DNA of 62,000 bases, taken from Cryptomeria japonica. Lineage: Eukaryota > Streptophyta > Pinopsida > Cupressales > Cupressaceae. The DNA is taken from positions 122,977,640 to 123,039,639 of the forward strand of contig NC_081410.1 in the NCBI RefSeq assembly GCF_030272615.1. Reading direction: 5' to 3'. Under the pieces are notes generated by a model, which saw only the letters and a list, made by a program, of their open reading frames with translations, made no database searches and was not told where the DNA came from. Shown piece by piece: positions 48,060-59,973 of the stretch (positions within the stretch are counted from its first letter, which is position 1; each line of letters opens with the position of its first letter). The position numbers and the translations under genes are program-made.

Positions 48060-48823
48060 CATGATGTTTCCATCTCTTCTACTTCAAACCAAACTGCAAA
48101 CATGTGCTAGTGTTGGTCTTCTTTCATGGTCCCACTGCTACATCTTCATCCAATTCATGTTTCTTTGAGTGGTCCTTCACTCACATGGCTATTTATAGTC
48201 ACACTACACCTTAAGGCTGGGAGATTTAATCATGTTAATTTATCACTTAAAGGCATTTTTATGCTAGCACTCATCTTTAATTACTAGTTATACTTACTAG
48301 ATCCTCTTGAACTATTTTGATTATTTGTGGACATCAGCATGATTTCCTTCTTTCTTTTCTTTTTATTTGCACAGAAGCAACCACCTTTAGTAAAGGTCAG
48401 AAGAATAATGAAGATTTTACAATATAAGCTAACTTAGCTAGATTACCATGAAAAAACTTGTGGCTATTATTATAAAAAGGTATAGAAATAGCAACCTAAG
48501 GCATTGCGAATAGAATTTAAGAGCTAAAATGACAGATAAAGCTGATTGTTATGCACAGTAACATGCAGTGTCAATTAAATTTTTCTATTAATTGTCTTTA
48601 CTCATGTAATTTTTGTGTCACTAACTTTGACATGGTATCTGAGCCATTCTAATACCAAGTTCATAATCAATCATCCTATTGATGATTATACTTTTATGAT
48701 GAAGAATAGATTGTGCACGTGTGAACTATAAAGTTGCTTTTTGTTATTAAGGTGAAAGTGTCTGGGTATCTTCATACTTTTTGTTTTGATGGTTAAATGA
48801 AGATTGCAAATTCAGATCAAGGG
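48060..48823. other. Non-coding, nothing recognised
   Basis: AT-rich sequence between the LINE and the hAT-like element; no motif, repeat or exon was recognised. Confidence 0.4.
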
Positions 48824-48831
48824 GTTTTTTC

Positions 48832-49925
48832 CTATGCTACCCCGAATTTCCGGGATGGGGACGGCACGGGACGGTGGCACGAGTTTCCGGGACAGCAAAT
48901 TTTTTTGCCAATTTTGGGGACGGCATGGGGATGGCAAAGGGGACCGCTATATAAAATATAGGGAAAAGTTAAAATATATAGGGATATTTAATTTTTCATA
49001 TGAAAAATAGATAAAGCATGTATATATACATTATATTCATAAGAAAACATGAATAAAGAAGCTATATGTACATTATAGAACCTTAAAATACCACATTTGT
49101 GTTCAGAATTCATTGTCAGTACTCAATATACATTCATAATTCAAACTTCATTGTCAATACTCAATATGCATTCATAATTGAAAATTAATTGTCAATATGC
49201 CAGCAATTGTTTGATTTGCTGAAAATTTGATTGCTCTACCTAAACAATTATTGCCACAAATAATTGTTTTTATCGCTCGTAGCGCATATGCTTCCCTTTT
49301 AAATATATGGATATCATATGGTAAGAGATGAAATATATATATCATTCCCTTTTAAAGTTTCAAATATATCATATAGTCAAACATGAAATATGACAACAAT
49401 ATTATGAATTATCACATAGTCAAAACTTATATTAATAATTTAATATCGCTGCCTTTTAAATTGTTGTTATTGGAGCCTAATCAGACTTGGAGGTTAAATT
49501 TTCCCCACTTTTATCAGCACAATTACCCCCCAAATTATTCAACGCGGTTTGGGGGCAGCGCCCCTGTCGTGGTACAAGGCAGGGTCAAGGGGTAGCGCCC
49601 CCGCGGGGGTTTACGGGGGCAGCGCCCCCAAAAGCTCAAATGACTTTAATTATTTTATTTGCATTTAATTGATTTCGGGCAAATAATTTGAGGCCCACAT
49701 TAGGAAAAAAAGTAATTTAAAAATATGACATTTTTTTCATGTTTTTAACTAACCCCAGCCGTGGGGGACGTCTAGCCGTCCCCCCATTTCTGGGACATCC
49801 CCAGCAAATTCCCACAGTTTGGGGACAGGGGGGAAACGTCCCCTAGCCGTCCCCAAGTCCCCGAAATGTCCCCGGGACCAGGACGGGGGTTTTTCAGGCC
49901 AGGGACACGTCCCCAGGTTACATAG
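48832..49925. mobile_element. hAT-like non-autonomous element, 1,094 bp
   Basis: An exact 8-bp duplication GTTTTTTC lies at 48824-48831 and 49926-49933. Ends are CTATGCTACCCC (48832) and, inverted, CTATGTAACCTGGGG (to 49925). Subterminal regions are packed with GGGGACGG / CCGTCCCC words on opposite strands. The 8-bp duplication suggests hAT. No transposase is encoded; the middle is AT-rich except for a GC-rich block at 49548-49640. Confidence 0.85.
49548..49640. repeat. GC-rich GGGGCAGCGCCCC-type foldback block
   Basis: Repeated GGGGGCAGCGCCCC and GCCCCCGCGGGGG words make a cluster of short palindromes. A similar block occurs in element C at 59763-59860 (GGGGGCGTTGCCCC, GGGGCTCTGCCCC), so the motif is shared by a DNA transposon and an LTR element. 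Confidence 0.7.
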
Positions 49926-49933
49926 GTTTTTTC

Positions 49934-52148
49934 ATGATTGCAGACCAGAAGAAAGAGAACAACGAATTCAAAGGTTTTAAAGGTTCTATGGTAGCTATGT
50001 AAATACCATAGAACCAAGGAGAATTGTAGGTGTGCCCACAATGGCCACACAAAGCCAAAAGTGTAGACAAGGAAAGAGTGTGAGAATCACAGAGTCACTT
50101 GGAAGACAACAAATTTCAAACACAATGCCATGGATGATCAATGCCCACCATATGAATGAAAGCGAGCAAAGGATTTGTCAATGTGTGGCAACAGACAGTA
50201 CAAAATTCTTTATTTACATCTTTTTTGATTGGAGATGGTTCTACAGTGAAAAAACAGATCAGAAAGGACCACAACAAATACATGGGCATCCCCTATTGAA
50301 TGCACATACCTGAAGGACTAAGTGGCTTATATGCATGGTTGTTATGTGGCTCAAAGGAGTTGCAACTATAAATGTATGCTGAAAGTTTCTAGAAAGGCAT
50401 GCAAAGGCACAATTTAAAGACAGAGCAATAAAATGTGGAGTGGAAATGCACCTTGTGGCAAACCATGAACAACAGCAAAGGTGATCGTAGCTACAGAAGA
50501 AAAGTTGATTGAGTCAGTACGAGACAAATAAATTAACTCCATAATTCACCGACCTTGAACTTCCACTCAGAATGGTCAAATTATGTTATTTGTTGATAAC
50601 TTGATATACACACAAAACTAGTTAAAATTTATGACTAGTCAGATAAATCATAATCAGACCGTGTACAATCTCTAGCCTTGAATCTTCTCTCAAAATGTAG
50701 AATATCTTGAGATGGCTTTAGAAAGGCATTTACCAACAGCTGGGTACTAGTAAGAAATTTTGCTGTAGAGATAACCTCCAAGTTAACCAACAAATAGAAA
50801 TAGTCAACCAAAATATGAGAAGACATGCTAAGATCATGTATTGCAACCAAACAAACACTCTGGAGGGAAATTACTCTAGTGCTGTCATCCTATAATAACA
50901 GTGTACAATCAGTTAAAACCATGAACCATTACAAGGTAATGAATGGATTTAAAGTTTAAAGTTTAAACCTCTCATACCAATTACTCTAAAGCTCCAGAAT
51001 GAGAGGGTAATTTCAAAGTATCACATCAAATCTTAGATGAGATGTATAAAGTTCTACGTATCACATCAAATCTTCGAAGAGATGTACAAAAATTTTAAAT
51101 CACATCAATCTTAGAAGAGATGCACAAACAAAAAAAAGAATGTACAAGGCTTTGTCATGACATTTCCACAACGATTCCAGGTTTTGAAGCCTGCCTTGTC
51201 CTTCCAGACCATTACTGACTGCCTCATAGTCACTCAGCACTATTTTCACTTTAGCCAGTGACAGGTCAGGGTAAAAGTAAAGAGTATCTTGTGTGTTGTT
51301 GGCTGAGTCGATAGATTCACCTTGGAAGAGGTTTCCATTGATCCGGTTTATGTCAATGGCACATCTATCATGGGTGATTGCACTAACTGTAGTTATCCAC
51401 AGAGGAAGGGTATGGCCCCCATTGCCTTTGGTGCAGTTTACAAATATAGAAATGCATATTATTTAATGAGTATACCCTTACCATTGTTTATAAGGAATAT
51501 TTCATGAATTTGGCATATCATTTCACATAAGAAAGAATTAGGAAATTATATTAGAACTCTCAAATAACCAGGTACATTTGACTAAAAAGTACAAGTTACT
51601 ATAGTTTATGCCTTGCCATTAGCGGGGAATATATTTTAGAAAAGAATATTTAAATTGATTTGGCAATATTAGACATAACCAATCACAAGTTTATCAAATG
51701 AAACATTTAAGATGTTTAAACTTATTTCTGATATTTTTATTTTTGCAAGTTGACTTGAAATATTGAGAATAAGTTTTAACCTTGTGAAAGCTACTGCCCC
51801 CATATTTCAGGACCATTGGATGTAATTTAATTTAACAGCGGTGCTCATCTTTTAGCATATGCATGATATGTGGTATTCTGAATTTAAATCCTGATTTTTA
51901 GGCTGCTAATATGTATATATTTATGATTTTTTATTTTTTTTGCGTGGACATACCTGACCACCAAAAAAATTGCCATACCAGCATACCATTAACAAAATCA
52001 TGCCTGATTCCAATTCAGCAATTTAAGAAATAATTAGAATAAGCAAGAAACAAGAAAAATAACAAATGATGTTATAAAAGGGATATGCTATGGCTCAGGA
52101 AGAACCTTGTTAATGAAAACAATAAATTTCTTGTTCAAGCACACGTAA
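49934..52148. other. Non-coding; short tandem repeat at 51018-51130
   Basis: No gene was recognised. Three diverged units of about 45 bp with ATCACATCAAATCTTAGA.GAGATGTA-like content lie at 51018-51130. Elsewhere AT-rich, with chance reading frames only. Confidence 0.4.
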
Positions 52149-54810
52149 CAAAGCACTATCAGAGAGCTGAAGGAAATTCTCAATAGAAGAAATTTGTCTT
52201 TTCTCTTTTTTGGAGTTTGTTATTCTTTGAAGTCATTGGCTTTTCAAACATTTTAAATTTGTACAGCTCTTCACAGAGTCAAATAGACTCATTGGGACGA
52301 ACTGTAGGAATGAAAGTGTTGTGAAAGGACCTTCAGTTTTTAACAATCTAGTGTAGATTTTTTTTTGCAAGTGCCACGCCTTATTGACATTGTTTTGGCC
52401 CTTTTCAAGGAAGGCCTTCCTCAAAGTAATTAGGATCCAGTTTGCTTCATATTTTTCCTACTAGAGAGGATGCTTGAGTTGCAAGAGCCCTTGTAACTTA
52501 TGGTCATGACACCAAGATTGGACCAGGTGGAGGAAGTCCAAGATAGAGCAAAGAGAAGAAAGTGAAGGACTCTGTAATTGGCAATGTAATTTGTCAGATG
52601 TGAGATACACATCTTTTGTACCCCTTGTTTTCAGCATCATCAAATTTGGAGATTCCGATAGTCTCAACCTTGGGGAGATCTACAAGTGCATTGATAGAAT
52701 GCTTGGTCAGATGAAGGATGGCGTTCATGAGAGAACCCACCCTACAATTATACCACAAGCATATTTAGCTCACTATTCAGTGAAGCTGGAAAAGTTGAGC
52801 ACCTCTAGGTCAATAAGGATTGGAGCAGATGGAGTTTGTGAGAGAGAAAGGAAAGAAGGTGAACGAGACGGGAATCAATAATGTATTTTGGTCAAATTTG
52901 AGATACATGCATCTTTTTATTCATTGTTTTCAACATCATCAAATTTGGAGATTCTAACGATTTTAGCCTTGGGGAGATCAAAGCACTATCAGAGAGCCGA
53001 AGGAAACTCTCAATAGAAGAACTTTGTCTTTTCTCTTTTTTGGAGTGTGTTATTCTTTGAAGTCATTGGCTTTTCAGAAATTTCAAATTTGTACAGCTAT
53101 TCACAGCATCAAATAGACCCATTGGGACAAACTGTAGGAATGAAAAAGTGTTGTGAAAGGACCTTCAGATTTTAACAATCTATTGTAGATTTTTTTTGCA
53201 AGTTCCACACCTTATTGACATTGTTTTGGCCCTTTTCAAGGAAGGCCTTCCTCAAAGTAATTAGGACCCAATTTGCTTCATATTTCATCCTACTTGAGAG
53301 GATACTTGAGTTGCAAGAGCCCTCACAGCTTATGGTCATGGCATCAGATTGGGCCAGGTGGAGGAAGTCCAAGATAGAGCAAAGGGAAGAAGGTGAAGGA
53401 GACTTATTGGCAATGTTTTTTGTCAGATGTGAGATACACATCTTTTGTATCCCTTGTTTACAGCATCATCAAATTTGGAGATTCGGATAGTCTCAACCTT
53501 GGAGAGATTTACAAGTGCATTGATAGAATGCTTGGTCAGATGAAGGATGGCATTCATGAGAGAATCCACCCTACAATTCAACCACAAGCATATTTAGCTC
53601 AGTATTCAGTGAAGTTGGAAAAATTCAATGCCTCTGGCTCTGGGTCAAAAAGGATTGGAGTAGATGAAGGGAGTTTGTGACACGGCAAGGGAAGAAGATG
53701 AAGGAGACGGGTGTCAATAATGTATTTTGGTCAAATTTGAGATACATGCATCTATTGTATTCATTGTTTTCAACATCATCAAATTTGGAGATTCTAACAA
53801 TTTTAGCCTTGGGGAGATCTACAGGTGCAATGAGAGCATTCTTGGTCAAATTAAGGTTTTTGACCTTGAGAGAGACCCCAGCCTACAGTTCTACGGTCTA
53901 CCATGAGCATATTTAGCATCAATGGCAGAAGCTGAAACCCCTAGATCAAGAAGGTTGTAGTGGACACAAGCAAGTTGCAAATGTTCTACCACACTTCACT
54001 GGCATTGTTTCAGTCGTTTTCAAGGAACTCCTCAAACCAATTGAAACCTGGTTTGCTTCATACTTCGTTCTACTAGAGGGGATGCTTGAGTTGTGATAGC
54101 CCTTATAATCATGACAAGTGATCAATCCCAAGATAGAGCAGGGGTAGAGGTTGACAGAGATTGTGGTTATTAATATTTTTAGTCAAATAGAAGATAAATC
54201 ACATCTTTTGTGGCCCTTGTTTTCAGAGTTATTTAATGTGGGGATTTTGGGAGACATCTACAAGCACATTGATAGCAATCCTTGGTCAAATGAAAACCTC
54301 TATTCATGAGAGAGACCCCTCCCTGCAGTTCTACATTGATCATACTCAGCCCATTATTCACCAGAGGTAGGAGAAGCTGAACAACTCTCCACATAGCTAC
54401 ATATGTGTTGGACCCAAAGTGGTCTGTGAGAGCCTTGAAAAAATTGTTTACCTTGACAACCACAAGGTGAGGAATGGCCTCATGTAGGCTCTCAAGTAAA
54501 TGCATAGTCTAGAGGAAGCTTGATTGATCAGAGCTCAATGGATTAAATTTACTGAAGTCAATGGCTACAAGAATTCTACAAAAATTAACAAGCACACTTT
54601 GGAACAGTAAAGTTCAATTAGTTGGTAGAATCTGTGGACACCGAGATTGTTTTGCATGCTTGCCATTCACTCCTCCCACAGGCTTCCAGCTCCTGTGTTG
54701 ATGTGGAAAATTAGGCCACACATAGCTTCATCTACTTTTTTAGGAGGAATAGACATACCTCTAAGAGAGCAGAAAAGCTTGTTGTTATACATAGAGCCTT
54801 GCATCCTGTT
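52149..54810 (+). pseudogene. hAT-family (DUF659-like) transposase pseudogene, internally duplicated
   Basis: Plus strand. Each of two tandem units (52149-52978 and 52979 to about 53816, joined at CAAAGCACTATC) carries FLKVIRTQFASYFILLERIL, ELQEPSQLMVMASDWARW and IIKFGDSDSLNLGEIYKCID, RMLGQMKDG.HER, then IQPQAYLAQYSVKLEK. A third partial copy (about 53950-54400) reads SIHERDPSLQFYIDHTQPII and HQR.EKLN. The C-terminal dimerisation part follows at 54655-54800 (LPQASSSCVDVEN, FFRRNRHTSKRAEKLV). These match plant hAT transposases. The catalytic Asp/Glu residues were not located, and stops and frameshifts are many. Confidence 0.75.
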
Positions 54811-54814
54811 GATC

Positions 54815-55085
54815 CAAGAGACCTGAGTACAAGCAGAGCCTGATGCCATGATAGCATGTAGAGCTTGACAAGCCACAACAGGTTGATGAGGAGAAGGATG
54901 TAGAGCCTGATCCAAGACACTTGAGTACAAGCAGAACCTGATGCCATGATAGTATGTAGAGCTTGACAAGCCACAACAGATGCATCTTGTTGATCCAAGA
55001 CACCTGAGTACAAGCAGGGCCTGATGCCATGATAGTATGTCGAGCTTGACAAGCCACAACAGGTTGACAAGGAGCAGGATGTACA
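54815..55085. repeat. Three tandem units after the hAT pseudogene
   Basis: GAGTACAAGCAG..CCTGATGC followed by CATGATAG.ATGT.GAGCTTG and ACAAGCCACAACAG occurs at about 54823, 54922 and 55008. Unit length is 86-100 bp. The block continues the end of the transposase frame and is probably a local expansion of it. Confidence 0.75.
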
Positions 55086-55090
55086 ACCAA

Positions 55091-55535
55091 GATTGGTTGG
55101 GTTTATGCTGCAGGATACAGTTCAAATTGATGAACAGTTCCATGCTATCCATTGGATGATGACTCCAGTTTTATGCTTGTTGCTCAAACTAACTATGCAT
55201 ATCTTCTTTTAGTATTGTTATTTTTCAATTTGATGTCTATCACTTTTAGTTGTGATTCTCAGCTAGTTTTTACTTAGTAATAAAAAATTTTAATTCATAA
55301 ATGTCATTATGAATACCAAATGGATTATTGGACCACTTATTTAAGTTATTTTCACATACTTAAGCTACTTCACAAGTTTTAAATTTTAAATCCTCTTTTT
55401 TCTATATAATAATACTTTATCATCCATCCCATTGCCATCCCCGAAATCCAAGCAATTTTTTTATGTTCCCTGAAAACCTGTCCCCCCATCCTAGACATTG
55501 CAATACTGCTGTCAACATTTTTCTTCTTGATCAGT
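55091..55535. other. Non-coding flank of element C
   Basis: AT-rich. 55429-55500 contains CCATCCCCGAAAT and CCCCCCATCC words recalling the ends of the hAT-like element at 48832-49925 and may be a decayed relative. Nothing else was recognised. Confidence 0.35.
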
Positions 55536-55540
55536 AACAC

Positions 55541-55890
55541 TGTCGTCGGCATAAATTGCCTGTTGTTATGTTTGATAATATTTGTTATCCGACAATATAT
55601 TAATTAATTGTATTGAGTGGGTTGTCAGTCTCGGGTAGTTATGTGTCGGTTGGTTGACGGTTGTGTACCTCTCAGCAACCGTCGGGTCCTTTAAATATGT
55701 CGTTCGTGTACTACCAAGGAAGGGGCATGGTATTGTCGGATCTATTGTAATCCTTGGCCGACCATCCTTGGTCTCTTCTCTGTAATAATTGAATGTGCGA
55801 ATAAAGATATATTTTACTACCGTGTCTAGTATGCATTTCCATGTACATTATTATTTCCTATATTTAATTTAACAATTGTATCAGTAAACA
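55541..55890 (+). repeat. 5' LTR of element C
   Basis: 350 bp, TGTCGTCGGC to TCAGTAAACA. Closely matches the 3' LTR, with a handful of substitutions and a small indel near 55700. TTTAAATATG near 55690 is a possible TATA box. Confidence 0.92.
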
Positions 55891-55893
55891 TTT

Positions 55894-55906
55894 TGGCGCC
55901 GTTGCC
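55894..55906 (+). other. Primer-binding site (tRNA-Asp type)
   Basis: TGGCGCCGTTGCC starts three bases after the LTR and matches the 3' end of plant tRNA-Asp, a common primer of plant gypsy elements. Confidence 0.8.
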
Positions 55907-55938
55907 TTTAAAGAAATCGAGTCAGCCTTGAGTGATTC

Positions 55939-57550
55939 ATGTCCGTAGATCCCACCAAAGGTGAGAAGAGGCCACAGGGTGGTCAAGACCAAGCGATTAG
56001 GCGATCTGCCGCCCTCGGTCGGAGGGAGCACAGAGACGAGTCGAAGCCTGGAAGTACTCGGAGTGTTGGGACGTTGGAGGTGGACGTGTAGAGGACATGC
56101 GCGTGACTGAGAGTGCAAGGAAAGCACCAGAACGTAGCGGTTAGAATAGTTCACTCAGGTCTAACACACCTGGAAGTACTCGAAGTGTTCGGACACTGGA
56201 GGTGGACGTGTAGAGGACGCGCGCGTGTCTGGGAGTGCAAGGAAAGCACCAGAACATAGCGGTCGGAACAATTCACTCAAGTCCGACACACCTGGAAGTA
56301 CTCGAAGTGTTGGGGATGTTGAAGGTGGACGTGTAGAGGACGCCTGCGTGGCCGAGAGTGTAGGGAAAGCACCGAAACGCAGCAATCGAAACAGTCCACC
56401 TAGGTCCAGCACACAAGGCGAATACACACGTACCTTCCAAGTGAAAACAATGTTGAACACCCAAGAGAAGCAGAAACTGCCGAAGTTCATGGGAGACGAG
56501 TCGAAGGACCTGGTACAGCATTGCAGAACATGCATAACCATTTGGGAGGCAAATGGCCAAGATGACAGGGACTCCTGGCTGAAGGCATTTCCCGCCACCC
56601 TTCGGGGGATCGTCATTGACTGGTACACAGACCTTGACGCCCAACACAAGATGAGATGGAGTGATCTAAAGAGGGCGTTCCAAGAGGAATTCAAACTCTT
56701 GAGGGATGATAATGAGATCGTGGCCGAAATCTATAATACTAAGCAAAGGAAAAATGAGAGTGTACGCGCTTACAACTGTAGGCTCAAAGAACTGTTGAAC
56801 AAGATGGAAAACCAGCCAGCCGACGGGTTGAAGAAGAGGTGGTTCACGGAGGGATTGATACCCTCACTGCGCAAGAAGATGAAAGTAGTGCCTCCGTCCT
56901 CATACGTCGATGCATACAATCTAGCGATGGACATCAAGAGTGAAAATAAAACCTCCTCCCGAGAGAAGAGAAAGACCAATGATGATGAGAGCACCGAAGG
57001 TAGCAGTGACGAAGAATCCAAAACCGTACGAGCCCTTCGACGGGATATGTTGAGAATGATGAAAGAATTGAAGGCTGAGAAAGGAACCAGCAATGAAGGT
57101 AATGAACTGTGGTGTATTGAGTGCAAAAGGGAGGAGCACACGAAAGGCAATTGTCCTAGAAATATGTTTTGTGAAATTTGCCAAGTGCTGGGGCATTCAA
57201 TCAAGGAGTGCCCATACAATTTGAAGATGAGAAGTACACAAGTACTCTTCACACAGGGAGAGTCCAGCCCATCAAAATCACAGAATGTATCACCAAGTGG
57301 TTATGGAAATCAATGAGGGCGAAACCAAATACAGTATGACTTCAGAGGACGTCCTATCATACAGTGCATACAATGTAGTGAATGCGGACACTTTGCAAGA
57401 GACTACCATAACAAGAAAGATAACATACAATTATTGTGCAAATGGTATGGACCTGGTGACCATGAAGACACAAACTGTCCGAATCAGAAGGGTATTAATA
57501 TGCTGGACATGGAGGAACAAGAGGACATAGTTTTGGCAATCACAAGAGCA
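55939..57550 (+). pseudogene. Element C gag
   Basis: The likely start is the ATG at 55939 (MSVDPTKGEKRP). The N-terminal part is a triple tandem repeat of about 122 bp (from about 56050, 56170 and 56292) encoding PGSTRSVG, GGRVEDA and RKAP-type peptides, with a 1-nt slip between repeats. The Retrotrans_gag core follows at 56455-56900 (LPKFMGDESKDLVQH, WLKAFPATLRGIVIDWYTDL, FQEEFKLLRDDNEI, KKRWFTEGLIPSLR). Zinc knuckles: intact CX2CX4HX4C at 57113-57154 and 57170-57211; then, after a TGA, two more with one Cys changed to Tyr each (near 57365-57407 and 57436-57480). A TAA ends the block near 57551. Gag packages the element RNA. Confidence 0.85.
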
Positions 57551-57559
57551 TAAACAAAG

Positions 57560-58303
57560 AAGGCGATGTATTCAAACTCTAGTACAGAAAAGGAACAAGC
57601 CGAAGTAGAACAAGTAACTTCCAATAGAATTGCAAGTATGTCATTGCAGAAGTCAGAGAAGAACATAGTCCGGCAATTGCTACAAACAACCGTACCCATC
57701 AAGGTGGCAGACCTTCTTCAAACTATGTCGCAACTGAGAATGGAAATTGCCAACACAGTCAGTGACGACACAGTCATCCAGAAACAATATAAGCCACACG
57801 AGGAGGAACTAGCGGGAAAACCATCAGCCGAAGGGAATAAGTCCAGTGATCCAATGTTGTTGACGGTGAGCATCGGGAGGAAGTTGGCGGTCGTCAAGAT
57901 GGAAATAATGGGGAATAAGTTGACAAACACCATTGTCGATGGAGGCTCAGGGGTAAATGTACTGCCAGAAAACACATGGAAATGTTTGGGGAAGCCGAAG
58001 CTTTGGTCGCCAACCTTCCACTTGGTAGGTGCCGACCAACACGACATCCAGCCGTTGGGAACATTGATGGCACAAAAAGTAATGATTGGGACACAACAAT
58101 TTTTCTTGGACTTTGTAGTCATCCGGTTACAGAAGAAGGCATACGATGCACTCCTCGAGAGGAGATGGTTGATTACCGCCAAGGCGAATCATAACTGGAA
58201 GCGAAACACACCCTTGATCGAGAGTGACGGGAGGAAGTACATCATTGACTTGAGGAACCAGGCGGTGAGTGAAGAACTGGCACCCTCGGACTTTGAGTCT
58301 TAA
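57560..58303 (+). pseudogene. Element C retropepsin
   Basis: Same frame as gag, after the TAA. A charged linker (SSTEKEQAEVEQ, KNIVRQLLQTTVPIKVADLL) precedes a retropepsin: LLTVSIGRKLAVVKMEIMG, NTIVDGGSGVNVLPENTW with the active site as DGG near 57938, LVGADQHDIQPLGTLMAQKV, YDALLERRWL. DGGS instead of DTGS may be inactivating. A stop follows at 58301 and no RT begins. Confidence 0.8.
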
Positions 58304-58317
58304 GGGTGGAGAGTTAG

Positions 58318-59640
58318 GTATGGACGGAGGGACGAAAGGCATGAAACCAAATGATGAAGCGGTGCTCGAACTGGAAGATTGCTTTGAGGATGAGACGAGT
58401 TCTCTTAATGGATTATTTCACTGGCAGATGGAGGATTATGAAGTCTTCCACCCCGACTGTAACATGCTACAAATTGGCCAAATTGAGGAAGTGCAAAGTT
58501 CGTCGTACGATATTCATCTATGCACATCCAGCGTTGGTGTGTCTGGGTTGTACGAACAGTTGCCAAGTGAGCCTGTACCATATGAACAGAGGCCGCTGAG
58601 TGGGAATGGGGAAGTATCTAAGGTGTATGAAGAAGACTCACGCGGCGAGGATCAAAAATTGGATGTTGTAGAGCTTGGTGGAGATGCCCCGAAGAAGTTA
58701 ATACTATACGCTAAACGGTTCACATCAGCCGAAAGTAATTCAGCCGTATGGTTCAAATCAGCCGAGAGTAAATTGACCATACAACCCATAAGAATCGAGA
58801 GTACATGGAGCGTACGGTCCACAGGAACCAAGAGTGAAGTTGCCAAAGGATTGTCACTGCATGCCAAGAGTAAAGTTTTTGAAGAATTGTCACCGTACGT
58901 GGAGAGTAAAGTTGTCGAACAGTTGACTAAGTCCATATCGTACGTCGTACGGTTCAGAGAAGAAAAGAGCAAGTTGGCTCTTGAGAGTCCAAGTTGCGTC
59001 GACGTGATGAGGTTACCACACGAAGCTAAGAGCCCCAGCTACACAGTACATACTAGAGAAACGGAGTGCTAGAGATCCGTACAGTCAAGGGAGCCAAATT
59101 GCAAAGCATACCCATAGGCCAATCCGTACGAGTGAGTAAGTGCTACGCTCAAAAAGTTGTGTGGCCATACGAGCAAGTGTGGAGGCGGCCGTATAGAAAA
59201 CCCATAAGTATACCATACGTGAAGAAGAGAAGGTCGTACATGAGTACATTGTACGTGCGAGTGTGGAGAAGGTCGTACAAAAAAACCATAAACATGTCAT
59301 ACGGCAGGCGAGTGTGGAGAAGGCCGTACAGAAAAATCATAAACAAGTATATGAAGGAAAAGTTGAACCGTACGCAAGGATTGCTAGGCCGTACGAAGGA
59401 AGAGTTGCACCGTGGGAGAGAAAAGTTGAACTGTACACAAGGATTGCTAGGTCGTACGAAGGAGGAGTTGCACCGTACGAGATAATTATTGAGCTGTACA
59501 ACGGAAGTATCGTACTGTGCGGTGGAAGTGTTGAGTTGGATGAAAGGAGTCTCAAGCCACACACCTATGCATTGTACAGCCAAGAGAGAAGCACAAGCCT
59601 GTACGAAAGAACAAGTCTGTAAGCAAGGAGGATAAGCCCA
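58318..59640 (+). pseudogene. Element C 3' ORF overlapping the GTAC tract
   Basis: A frame open from about 58269 to 59072 encodes MDGGTKGMKPNDEAVLELED and, later, Tyr- and Ser-rich repeats (YEQLPSEPVPYEQRP, SKVFEELSPYVESKV). Other frames stay open downstream (59066-59485 with VWRRPYRKPI-type repeats; 59263-59622 with VEPYARIARPYEG and VELYTRIARSYEG). The repetition follows the GTAC words rather than one frame, so part of this may be non-coding repeat. No known domain was recognised. Confidence 0.45.
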
Positions 59641-59690
59641 TATGTAAGGAGAACAAGTCAGAAAACACAATACCCATACGGAAGAATACG
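58500..59690. repeat. GTAC-rich tract of element C
   Basis: GTAC, CGTACG, CCGTACGA and CCATACG words occur about every 15-40 bp (for example 58503, 58549, 58811, 58892, 58935, 58941, 59125, 59234, 59249, 59376, 59391, 59450, 59472). The tract lies between the protease and the 3' LTR, as in element A (4560-5250). Confidence 0.75.
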
Positions 59691-59762
59691 CCTTGATCAG
59701 AATTTTGACTTCATTGGCCTCGTTCCTGACGTCTTAAAAAAGCAGAAAATTGATGCACGTGA

Positions 59763-59860
59763 GGGGCGCTGCGAGGGGTGTTGCCCTCGACCCCGCAAGG
59801 GGCTCTGCCCCTTGACCCCATTGGGGGCGTTGCCCCAAACCCCCATTTGATTTGGTAGGT
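59763..59860. repeat. GC-rich foldback block of element C
   Basis: GGGGCGCTGC, CCCCGCAAGGGGCTCTGCCC and GGGGGCGTTGCCCC form short stacked palindromes similar to the block in the hAT-like element at 49548-49640. Confidence 0.65.
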
Positions 59861-59952
59861 ACACTACAATTTGGGGGTGTCTAGTCGAAGTCACTGTCTG
59901 TCGTTAGTCCTCCAGAATATCACTTGATGTTTGCTTGTCGTCTGGAAGTTGA

Positions 59953-59973
59953 CTTTTCTTTTGGGGGGGTTGA
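59953..59973 (+). other. Polypurine tract of element C
   Basis: A TTTTCTTTT run followed by seven G and TTGA abuts the 3' LTR start, as in element A. Confidence 0.65.
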
